A stretch of DNA of 12,094 bases, from NCBI GenBank assembly GCA_024691465.1, contig JAILNO010000159.1:1-12094 (forward strand), read 5' to 3'. Source of the stretch: Pseudobutyrivibrio sp. (GTDB lineage: Bacteria > Bacillota_A > Clostridia > Lachnospirales > Lachnospiraceae). Positions 1 through 5,595 of this stretch are shown one piece after another; position 1 is the first letter of the stretch, and the number at the start of each line of letters is the position of its first letter. Both the position numbers and the translations under genes were made by a program. The notes under the pieces are model-generated. The model worked only from the letters and a program-made list of their open reading frames with translations, did not search any database and was not told the origin of the DNA.

Positions 1-51
1 TAGTGGTAATACTAAATTTAATTTTAACATCTTTAGAAAGAAGGTATATAC

Positions 52-1182
52 ATGACAAAGATTGATATAATTTCAGGATTCCTTGGAGCAGGTAAGACTA
101 CATATATTAAGAAGATGCTCGAGGAAGCATATAAGGGTGAGAAGGTTGTCCTTATTGAGAATGAGTTCGGTGAAGTAGGTATTGATGGTGGATTCCTTAA
201 GGATTCAGGCATCACTATTTCTGAGCTTAATTCAGGTTGCATTTGCTGTTCATTAGTAGGTGATTTTGATAAGAATCTACATGAGGTTCTTGAGACATAT
301 CATCCTGATCGTATTCTTATTGAACCTTCAGGTGTTGGTAAGCTTTCTGACGTAATGACATCAGTTATTAAGCTTGAAGAGTCTGCAGATGTTAAGCTTT
401 GTGGACTTGTTACAGTTGTTAATGCTCTTAAGGCTTCTAAGCAGATGAAGGCCTTCGGTGAGTTCTTTAACAACCAGATTGAATTTGCAACTACAGTTGT
501 TCTTTCTCGTTCACAGACAGCTACTGAGGACCAGCTTGAGTTCTGTGTTAAGCAGATTCAGAACCTCAATCCTAAGGCAGCTATCATTACCACTCCTTGG
601 GAGGAGATTTCAGGTGAGAAGCTTCTTTCTGTAATGGAAGGACAGGATAATCTTGCTGCTGATATGAAACATCTTGCAGAGGAAGCTCACGAGGAGCATG
701 AGCACGAGCATCATCATGACCACGATCATGAGCATGAGCATGAGCATCATCATGATCACGATCACGAGCACGAGCATGAGCACGAGCACGAGCACGATCA
801 TGAGCACGAGCATGAGCATCATCATGACCACGATCATGAGCATGAGCATGGTGAGCACTGTACATGTGGATGTCATGACCATGAGCATCATCATCACCAT
901 CATGCAGATGATGTATTTACTAACTGGGGTAAGGAGACACCTCATAAGTTCGACAGAGCTACTATTGAGAATGCTATGAAGGCATTTGCTAACACTACAG
1001 ACTACGGTACTGTTATCCGTTCAAAGGGTATGGTTGAGTCTACAGAGGGTGGCTGGATTTACTTTGACTTTGTTGATGGAGAGTATGAGCTTCGCGCAGG
1101 TGAGCCAGATTATACAGGACGTCTCGTAGTTATCGGCGCTGATATCGATGAGCACAAGATTGAAGAGCTCTTCGGTTTATAA
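52..1182 (+). CDS. G3E-family (CobW/COG0523) GTPase with His-rich metal-binding linker
   Basis: Cytoplasmic GTP-driven metallochaperone of the COG0523 family, 376 aa, likely delivering or storing zinc or another divalent metal. Visible motifs: Walker A GFLGAGKTT (residues 9-17), the family's metal site GCICC (C63, C65, C66), the Walker B-like stretch ILIEPSG (88-94), and LSRSQ (151-155) where many relatives have NKxD for guanine recognition. Residues 213-284 form a His/Glu/Asp linker with a CTCGC cluster (270-274). A CobW_C-like domain follows (about 287-376). The start is supported by GAAGG seven bases upstream of the ATG; no competing start precedes it in the window. A related GTPase follows after 22 bases, so the two are probably cotranscribed; the promoter must lie left of the window. 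The GTPase family is sure. The metal is not determined by sequence: zinc is the common case, but nickel and cobalt are alternatives. Confidence 0.93.
   Translation: MTKIDIISGFLGAGKTTYIKKMLEEAYKGEKVVLIENEFGEVGIDGGFLKDSGITISELNSGCICCSLVGDFDKNLHEVLETYHPDRILIEPSGVGKLSDVMTSVIKLEESADVKLCGLVTVVNALKASKQMKAFGEFFNNQIEFATTVVLSRSQTATEDQLEFCVKQIQNLNPKAAIITTPWEEISGEKLLSVMEGQDNLAADMKHLAEEAHEEHEHEHHHDHDHEHEHEHHHDHDHEHEHEHEHEHDHEHEHEHHHDHDHEHEHGEHCTCGCHDHEHHHHHHADDVFTNWGKETPHKFDRATIENAMKAFANTTDYGTVIRSKGMVESTEGGWIYFDFVDGEYELRAGEPDYTGRLVVIGADIDEHKIEELFGL
694..837 (+). repeat. four 36-bp tandem repeats encoding a His-rich 12-mer
   Basis: Within the GTPase linker the 12-residue unit EHEHEHHHDHDH occurs at residues 215-226, 227-238 and 251-262, with a diverged third unit EHEHEHEHEHDH at 239-250. 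This corresponds to four adjacent 36-base units starting at 694, 730, 766 and 802. Units 1 and 4 differ at only two positions, both silent CAT/CAC changes. The array grew by in-frame duplication and can be expected to vary in copy number between strains. The wider His-rich tract runs 688-903. Confidence 0.9.
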
Positions 1183-1204
1183 TTATTAGATATTAGAGGT
1201 TATT

Positions 1205-2161
1205 ATGGCAAAAGATATACCAATTTATGTCTTCACTGGATTTATGGATAGTGGTAAGACTACATTAATCCAAGAGACATTATTTGAGAATGACTTCACA
1301 CAGGGTGGAGATGATAGAATCCTTATTCTGTCTTGTGAGGATGGCGATGTTGAATATGATATCGAGAAGCTTAAGACAGTTAACGCTAAGGTTGAGACAA
1401 TTGATTCTGAAGAGGATTTCAATCTAGAGAATCTTACCAGGATTTCAAAGGAATATGATCCAGATGTAATTTTCCTTGAGTACAATGGTACTTGGGGCGT
1501 TGATCACATATATGATGAGCCACTTCCTGAGGGATGGGTACCAGCTCAGAGTCTTGCTACTGTTGATGCAAGCACTTTTGAGAATTATCTCAACAACATG
1601 CGTACTATGATGATGGAGCAGTTGTTTAAGGCTGAAGTAGTTATTTTTAACAGATGTACTGACGCTACTCCTAAGTCTAAGTTCAGAGGACAGATTAAGT
1701 CTATGAATAGACCAGCTCAGATTGTATATGAGAGAGCTGATGGTTCTATAGATGATTCTCCAGAGGAGCTTCCATTTGATATTAATGCAGATGTCATTGA
1801 TATTACTGATGCTGATTATGCTATCTGGTTTATGGATTGCATGGAGACTCCTAAGAAGTATGATGGTAAGAAGATTCACTTCACTGGACTCGTATATAAT
1901 CCTAACGATGGTAAGCTTCGCAAGGATGTATTTATCCCAGGCAGATTTGCTATGACATGCTGTGTTGAGGATATACAGTTCCTTGGAATGAAGTGCAAGT
2001 GGGATAAGGCTGACACTCTTGGTCACCGCTCATGGATTGATATTACAGCTCAGGTTAAGGTTGAGTTTGCTAAGGAATATAAGGGTAAGGGACCTGTTCT
2101 TTATCCTATTTCTGTGGAAGCTACTGACAAGCCTGAGGATGAGCTTGTATATTTCAGTTAA
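1205..2161 (+). CDS. G3E-like GTPase with C-terminal YcgQ/DUF1980-like domain
   Basis: A 318-aa protein with an N-terminal P-loop GTPase domain of the CobW type: Walker A GFMDSGKTT (12-20), SCEDGD (43-48) where the metal-binding CxCC region would be expected, LEYNG (91-95) as the Walker B region, and NRCTD (149-153) in the NKxD position. The C-terminal part (about 205-318) contains FTGLVYN (226-232), GRFAMTCCVED (246-256, with C252 and C253) and a WIDITAQ strand (277-283). I recognise this pattern as like the C-terminal domain of YcgQ/DUF1980 (TIGR03943) proteins, which partner YcgR-type permeases. It has no membrane segment and so should be cytosolic. AGAGG lies five bases before the ATG. 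It follows the first GTPase by 22 bases and ends before a strong terminator. The GTPase fold is confident; the DUF1980 likeness is recalled from family patterns; a metal-homeostasis role is inferred. Confidence 0.82.
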   Translation: MAKDIPIYVFTGFMDSGKTTLIQETLFENDFTQGGDDRILILSCEDGDVEYDIEKLKTVNAKVETIDSEEDFNLENLTRISKEYDPDVIFLEYNGTWGVDHIYDEPLPEGWVPAQSLATVDASTFENYLNNMRTMMMEQLFKAEVVIFNRCTDATPKSKFRGQIKSMNRPAQIVYERADGSIDDSPEELPFDINADVIDITDADYAIWFMDCMETPKKYDGKKIHFTGLVYNPNDGKLRKDVFIPGRFAMTCCVEDIQFLGMKCKWDKADTLGHRSWIDITAQVKVEFAKEYKGKGPVLYPISVEATDKPEDELVYFS

Positions 2162-2171
2162 TTAGTTCATT

Positions 2172-2231
2172 AGATAATTAGATTATATTGGAGTATGTAC
2201 GCTCTAATATTGTCTAATTATCTTTTATTTT
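2172..2231 (+). terminator. intrinsic terminator after the GTPase pair
   Basis: A long hairpin: AGATAATTAGA (2172-2182) pairs perfectly with TCTAATTATCT (2213-2223). An inner stem ATATTGGAG/CTCTAATAT (one G-U pair) continues after a small internal loop. The tail TTTT-A-TTTT (2223-2231) follows at once. It separates the GTPase pair from the nfn operon. Confidence 0.85.
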
Positions 2232-2248
2232 AAAAGGAAATTTTTGCA

Positions 2249-2303
2249 CTTTAACACTTTACAATGCGACAGTGTTTAGTATAATAAAAGGCAAGTGTTA
2301 AAG
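2249..2303. promoter_or_regulatory. inverted-repeat operator candidate around the nfn promoter
   Basis: CTTTAACACTT (2249-2259) and AAGTGTTAAAG (2293-2303) are perfect 11-bp inverted copies. The left copy overlaps the start of the -35 and the right copy sits at the transcription start. A third shorter element, AGTGTT (2271-2276), lies in the promoter spacer in the same orientation as the right copy. The cores TTAACA and TGTTAA match half-sites of the redox repressor Rex, but the spacing is far wider than a normal Rex operator, so the binding factor is unknown. Confidence 0.5.
2258..2285 (+). promoter_or_regulatory. sigma70-type promoter of the nfnAB operon
   Basis: TTTACA (2258-2263) and TATAAT (2280-2285) are separated by 16 bases. 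Transcription would start near 2292, giving a leader of about 29 bases with AAGGAG (2306-2311) nine bases before the ATG at 2321. It lies directly after the terminator of the preceding operon. Confidence 0.75.
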
Positions 2304-2320
2304 GGAAGGAGTCTAATTTT

Positions 2321-3211
2321 ATGTATTCTATTATGAAAAAGGAAAAGCTTTCAGATAAGATTTTCCTTATGGTAGTGAAAGCACCACGTGTTGCATCTGG
2401 CTGTCTGCCAGGTCAGTTTATTATCGCTAAGATTGATGAAGAGGGCGAGAGAATTCCTCTTACCATCTGCGATTATGACAGAGCAGAGGGAACAATTACT
2501 ATTGTATTCCAGACTGTAGGTGCATCTACTGAGAGAATGGCACTACTTGAAGCAGGCGATGCCTTTGCTGATTTTGTTGGTCCTTTAGGTCAGCCATCAG
2601 AGATTTGCATGGAAGAGAATCTTGAAGAGACTAAGAAGAAGAGTATCGTATTTATCGCAGGTGGTGTTGGTACAGCTCCTGTATACCCTCAGGTTAAGTG
2701 GCTCAAGGAACATGGTGTTGATTCTACTGTTATTATCGGTGCACGCTCTAAGGATATTCTATTCTATGAAGATGAGATGAGACAGGTTGCTACCGAGCTA
2801 TATCTTGCAACAGATGATGGTAGCTATGGTTTCCATGGTAATGGTTGCCAGCAGTTACAGGCACTCATCGATGCAGGTAAGAGCTTCGATCACTGTGTAG
2901 CTATCGGTCCTATGATTATGATGAAGTTCGTATGTCTCCTTACAAAGGAACTTAACATCCCTACTGTTGTATCTATGAACCCTATCATGGTTGATGGTAC
3001 AGGTATGTGCGGTGCTTGCCGTCTAGTAGTTGGTGATGAAGTTAAGTTTGCATGCGTTGATGGTCCAGAGTTTGATGGTCATTTAGTTGATTTTGATCAG
3101 GCTATGGCTCGTGCGAAGCAGTATAAGACTGAAGAGGGAAGAGCACTTCTCAAGATTCAGGAAGGTGATACTCATCACGGTGGATGCGGACATTGTGGAG
3201 GTGACAAGTAA
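2321..3211 (+). CDS. nfnA: NfnA-type ferredoxin-NADP reductase subunit (FAD/[2Fe-2S])
   Basis: Small subunit of an NADH-dependent reduced ferredoxin:NADP+ oxidoreductase, 296 aa, a cytosolic flavin-bifurcating transhydrogenase. It belongs to the dihydroorotate dehydrogenase electron-transfer/ferredoxin reductase-like family. Visible: flavin motif RIPLTI (44-49), nucleotide loop GGVGTAP (114-120), and the [2Fe-2S] ligand set D225, C230, C233, C245 in VDGTGMCGAC...FAC, which matches the Asp plus three Cys pattern of NfnA. The usual NfnA start (M-Y/F-x-I) agrees with the ATG at 2321 and its AAGGAG site. The last 12 residues form an additional tail HHGGCGHCGG (285-294) with two Cys and two nearby His. 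The stop overlaps the next start by one base (TAATG), implying translational coupling. PyrK is an alternative reading, but the linked nfnB-like gene makes Nfn much more likely. Confidence 0.9.
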   Translation: MYSIMKKEKLSDKIFLMVVKAPRVASGCLPGQFIIAKIDEEGERIPLTICDYDRAEGTITIVFQTVGASTERMALLEAGDAFADFVGPLGQPSEICMEENLEETKKKSIVFIAGGVGTAPVYPQVKWLKEHGVDSTVIIGARSKDILFYEDEMRQVATELYLATDDGSYGFHGNGCQQLQALIDAGKSFDHCVAIGPMIMMKFVCLLTKELNIPTVVSMNPIMVDGTGMCGACRLVVGDEVKFACVDGPEFDGHLVDFDQAMARAKQYKTEEGRALLKIQEGDTHHGGCGHCGGDK

Positions 3212-4599
3212 TGGCAGATATGATGGTTAGAGTACCTATTTCAGAGCAGGACCCTAAGGTTCGTGCAACTAATTTCGAAGAGGTATGTCTTGGATATACA
3301 GAAGAAGAGGCAGTTGCTGAGGCAGCTCGTTGTCTTAATTGCAAGAAGCCTATGTGTGTAGGAGGTTGCCCAGTTTCTATTAATATTCCTGCATTTATTC
3401 AGGAAGTTAAGGCTCGTAATTTTGAGAGAGCTTATGAGATTATTTCAGAGTCTTCAGCTCTTCCTGCAGTATGTGGTCGTGTTTGTCCACAGGAGTCTCA
3501 GTGTGAGGGTAAGTGCATACGTGGTATCAAGGGTGAGGCTGTTGCCATTGGTAAGCTAGAGAGATTCGTTGCTGATTGGGCTAGAGAGCATGGTATCAAG
3601 CCTAAGAATACATCTACTCCTAATGGACATAAGGTTGCTGTAATCGGTTCAGGCCCTTCAGGTCTTACAGCTGCTGGTGACTTAGCTAAGCTTGGTTATG
3701 ACGTTACTGTATTTGAGGCTCTTCACGAGATGGGTGGAGTATTAGTATATGGTATCCCTGAGTTCAGACTTCCTAAGGATAAGGTTGTCAAGGCTGAGGT
3801 TGAGAATGTTAAGGCTCTCGGTGTTAAGTTCGAGAAGAATGTTATCATTGGCCGTTCTATCACTATTGATGAGCTTATTGAGAATGAGGGATTCGAGGCA
3901 GTATTTATTGGTTCAGGTGCTGGTCTTCCTATGTTTATGCATATTCCTGGCGAGCAGGCTAATGGAGTCTTCTCAGCTAATGAGTTCCTTACTAGAAATA
4001 ACCTTATGAAGGCTTTCAAGGAAGGTTACGATACACCAATCGCTCGCGGCAAGAAGGTCGTTGTAGTAGGTGGTGGTAATGTTGCTATGGATGCTGCACG
4101 TACAGCTCTTAGATTAGGAGCAGAGGTGCATGTAGTATACCGTCGTAGTGAAGCAGAGCTTCCTGCTAGAGCAGAGGAAGTACATCACGCTAAGGAAGAG
4201 GGAGTTATCTTTGATCTCCTTCAGAATCCTACAGAGATTATGGTTAACGATGAAGGTTCTGTATGTGGTTGTAAGATCATTAAGATGGAGCTCGGTGAGC
4301 CAGATGCTTCTGGACGTCGTAGACCAGTTGAGATTCCAGGTAGTGAGTATGAGATTGAGTGCGATACAGTAATCATGTCTCTTGGCACATCACCTAATCC
4401 ACTTATTTCAAGTACTACACCAGGTCTTGATACTAATAAGAAGGGTTGCTTGATTGCTACAGAGGATGGCGCAACCACTAAGACAGCAGTATATGCTGGT
4501 GGTGATGCAGTTACAGGTGCTGCTACAGTTATCCTTGCAATGGGTGCTGGTAAGACAGCAGCTGCAGCTATCGATGAGTACTTCAAATCAAAGAACTAA
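3211..4599 (+). CDS. nfnB: NfnB-type subunit (NADPH-dependent GltA-like flavoprotein)
   Basis: Large subunit of the Nfn complex, 462 aa, often annotated as NADPH-dependent glutamate synthase GltA because of homology to the glutamate synthase small subunit. Two Cys sets for [4Fe-4S] clusters are visible: C41, C44, C49, C53 and C88, C92, C98, C102. A Rossmann FAD motif VIGSGPSGLTAAG (144-156) follows, then the NADPH motif VVGGGNVAMDAARTA (285-299), and a C-terminal AGGDAVTGAATV segment (429-440) that closes the FAD site. The length is normal for the family. No large glutamate synthase subunit is nearby, and the gene is coupled by a one-base overlap to nfnA, which argues for balancing NADH, NADPH and ferredoxin over glutamate synthesis. 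Codon use is strongly biased (AAG, GGT, CTT), consistent with high expression. Confidence 0.93.
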   Translation: MADMMVRVPISEQDPKVRATNFEEVCLGYTEEEAVAEAARCLNCKKPMCVGGCPVSINIPAFIQEVKARNFERAYEIISESSALPAVCGRVCPQESQCEGKCIRGIKGEAVAIGKLERFVADWAREHGIKPKNTSTPNGHKVAVIGSGPSGLTAAGDLAKLGYDVTVFEALHEMGGVLVYGIPEFRLPKDKVVKAEVENVKALGVKFEKNVIIGRSITIDELIENEGFEAVFIGSGAGLPMFMHIPGEQANGVFSANEFLTRNNLMKAFKEGYDTPIARGKKVVVVGGGNVAMDAARTALRLGAEVHVVYRRSEAELPARAEEVHHAKEEGVIFDLLQNPTEIMVNDEGSVCGCKIIKMELGEPDASGRRRPVEIPGSEYEIECDTVIMSLGTSPNPLISSTTPGLDTNKKGCLIATEDGATTKTAVYAGGDAVTGAATVILAMGAGKTAAAAIDEYFKSKN

Positions 4600-4611
4600 T
4601 ATAGAATATTG

Positions 4612-4638
4612 GGAGCATGCTAGTCATGCTCCTTTTTT
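4612..4638 (+). terminator. intrinsic terminator of nfnAB
   Basis: Eight-base stem GGAGCATG (4612-4619) / CATGCTCC (4625-4632), loop CTAGT, then six T (4633-4638). It starts 13 bases after the nfnB stop. There is no T-run on the other strand, so it acts rightward only. Confidence 0.88.
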
Positions 4639-4647
4639 ATTACAAAG

Positions 4648-4677
4648 AAAAAGACCTAGTTCAAACGAACTAGGTCT
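4648..4677 (-). terminator. minus-strand intrinsic terminator of the 41-aa minigene
   Basis: Perfect 11-bp stem AGACCTAGTTC (4652-4662) / GAACTAGGTCT (4667-4677) with a four-base loop. Read on the minus strand it is followed by TTTTTCTTT; on the plus strand it runs into ATATAATAG, so it is directional. It lies 38 bases after the stop of the minus-strand ORF and faces the nfnB terminator. Confidence 0.85.
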
Positions 4678-4715
4678 ATATAATAGCTTGCGCTTATAAT
4701 TCGTAGTAACAGTTC

Positions 4716-4841
4716 TTAGAACTGACCGAAAGCATATCTGAAGAATGATACTGGCTTCTTGCCTTCTGCTTCCTGCTTTCTGCAATACTTTTCATAATCT
4801 GAATAAACACTGTACATCTGGAATGATACTTCTTCGAACAT
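4716..4841 (-). CDS. small aromatic-rich 41-aa protein of unknown function
   Basis: I do not recognise this protein. The minus strand reads ATG at 4841-4839 to TAA at 4718-4716, 41 codons, starting MFEEVSFQMYSVY and ending FFRYAFGQF. It is supported as a gene by its complete unit: AGGAGG (4855-4850) eight bases upstream of the ATG, a near-consensus promoter at 4909-4881, and an intrinsic terminator 38 bases after the stop. About a quarter of the residues are aromatic (11 of 41 Phe/Tyr). F7, Y10, Y13, Y16 and Y19 are spaced every three residues, followed by a charged KQEAEGKK stretch (22-29). It has one Cys and no signal peptide or membrane segment. It is transcribed divergently from the TetR/glycosidase operon and convergently with nfnAB. 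A regulatory small protein, a peptide partner, or a structured RNA with a leader ORF are all possible. Confidence 0.75.
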   Translation of the reverse strand: MFEEVSFQMYSVYSDYEKYCRKQEAEGKKPVSFFRYAFGQF

Positions 4842-4880
4842 TCTTTTTTCCTCCTAATCTTTATCTTTTTTACATTTGGT

Positions 4881-4909
4881 ATGATAAACCCTTAGTTGTC
4901 ATTTGTCAA
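4881..4909 (-). promoter_or_regulatory. sigma70 promoter of the 41-aa minigene
   Basis: On the minus strand TTGACA (4909-4904) and TATCAT (4886-4881) are separated by exactly 17 bases. The transcript would start near 4874, about 33 bases before the ATG. The -35 lies inside an imperfect palindrome, GTTGTCATTTGTCAAC on the plus strand (4895-4910), which could be an operator. Confidence 0.8.
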
Positions 4910-4940
4910 CAAAAACAAGGTGAAGATATTGTGAAAATTG

Positions 4941-4954
4941 TATAAACGGTTTTA
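4941..4954. promoter_or_regulatory. cre-like (CcpA) site between the divergent promoters
   Basis: TATAAACGGTTTTA has the AAxCGxT core of a catabolite-responsive element but departs from the TGNAANCGNTNNCA consensus at positions 2 and 13, which are symmetric. It lies two bases upstream of the -35 of the tetR/glycosidase promoter. Carbon catabolite control would suit a sugar operon, but the match is imperfect and binding is only inferred. Confidence 0.35.
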
Positions 4955-4956
4955 TG

Positions 4957-4985
4957 TTGAGTCAGTTTCCTTTGAATGATATAAT
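4957..4985 (+). promoter_or_regulatory. sigma70 promoter of the tetR-glycosidase operon
   Basis: TTGAGT (4957-4962) and a consensus TATAAT (4980-4985) are separated by 17 bases. Transcription would begin near 4992, with a leader of about 43 bases carrying AGGAG (5024-5028) six bases before the tetR ATG. Its -35 is 47 bases from that of the divergent minigene promoter. Confidence 0.78.
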
Positions 4986-5001
4986 TTACTTAAAGGAAAC
5001 T
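4964..5001. promoter_or_regulatory. perfect inverted repeat, probable TetR operator
   Basis: AGTTTCCTTT (4964-4973) and AAAGGAAACT (4992-5001) are perfect 10-bp inverted copies 18 bases apart. They bracket the -10, with the left arm in the promoter spacer and the right arm at the transcription start. This is the classic placement for an autorepressor encoded by the first gene, here the TetR-family protein starting at 5035. Confidence 0.65.
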
Positions 5002-5034
5002 ACTTATAATAGTTTTAGTTTTTAGGAGTTTATT

Positions 5035-5595
5035 ATGAACGAGAAAATATTAGAGGGTGCTCTTAAGGTTTTTAGAGAAAAAGGGCCTAAATTCACAATG
5101 GATGATCTTGCCACTGAAATGAAGATGAGTAAGAAAACTATCTATACGATTTTCACTGACAAGAATGAGCTTATGTGTGAGATGATGGAATACGCTTTTG
5201 ACCTTATCAAAGCTTCAGAGGATAAGATATATTACGATTCTAATCTATCCACAGTTGAGAAGATTAGAGGTATTCTTTCAGTCCTTCCAGAGTCTCATTA
5301 TGGCTTCGAGTATTCAGCTATGCACCAGTTAGCGGTTAAGTATCCTATGGCTTATCAGAAGATGATTGATCGATTAGATGGTGGCTGGGAGAAGACTATG
5401 GAGCTTCTTAAGAAAGGCATGGAAGAGGGACATATTAGGGACATTAACTTAACTATATTTAAGTTAATGTATGAATCATGTGTCGATAAGCTATTGATGG
5501 GTGATTTCCTTTCATCTAATGAAATGGACTATCCTTCGGCACTAGTTGAAGTTGTTGACATTATGGTAGATGGCATACTTGTAAAGGATAAATAA
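5035..5595 (+). CDS. TetR/AcrR-family transcriptional regulator
   Basis: A 186-aa DNA-binding regulator. The N-terminal helix-turn-helix is clear: AKEXGxxxFTMDDLA-type layout with FTMDDLATEMKMSKKTIYTIF (20-40) followed by DKNELM (42-47). The remaining part (about 50-186) is an alpha-helical ligand-binding and dimerisation domain that is variable across the family, so the inducer cannot be read. It is the first gene of the glycosidase operon and its stop touches the next ATG directly (TAA then ATG at 5596). A perfect inverted repeat over its own promoter suggests autoregulation together with the downstream genes. TetR control of a GH2/GPH locus has a known parallel in E. coli UidR. A sugar or aglycone inducer is the natural inference. 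Confidence 0.93.
   Translation: MNEKILEGALKVFREKGPKFTMDDLATEMKMSKKTIYTIFTDKNELMCEMMEYAFDLIKASEDKIYYDSNLSTVEKIRGILSVLPESHYGFEYSAMHQLAVKYPMAYQKMIDRLDGGWEKTMELLKKGMEEGHIRDINLTIFKLMYESCVDKLLMGDFLSSNEMDYPSALVEVVDIMVDGILVKDK

Noticed and set aside
1..14. Imperfect palindrome TAGTGGTAATACTA resembling a Zur-type box
   Set aside because: Only the outer four bases of each arm pair well, and it lies at the window edge without a visible promoter, so it cannot be supported.
694..837. CRISPR-like array of 36-bp units
   Set aside because: Units are adjacent with no unique spacers and are in frame with the GTPase coding sequence, so it is a coding tandem repeat.
587..979. Several ORFs in other frames across the His-rich tract
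   Set aside because: They are shadows of a GAGCAT/GATCAC-type repeat, giving poly-(Ala/Arg/His) or poly-(Met/Thr/Ser/Ile) products without ribosome sites.
2321..3211. PyrK electron-transfer subunit of dihydroorotate dehydrogenase
   Set aside because: The family is the same, but there is no pyrD or other pyrimidine gene beside it and it overlaps nfnB.
3211..4599. True glutamate synthase (GltA/GltD) function
   Set aside because: No large glutamate synthase subunit is present, and the gene is coupled to an NfnA-type partner; Nfn is the better reading.
4745..4945. 66-codon plus-strand ORF in the nfnB-tetR gap
   Set aside because: It has no good ribosome binding site, has low-complexity hydrophobic content, and lies antisense to the better supported 41-aa minigene, overlapping its promoter and ribosome site.
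5005..5010. Second TATAAT as an alternative -10 for tetR
   Set aside because: No acceptable -35 lies 16-18 bases upstream; the promoter at 4957-4985 is much better.
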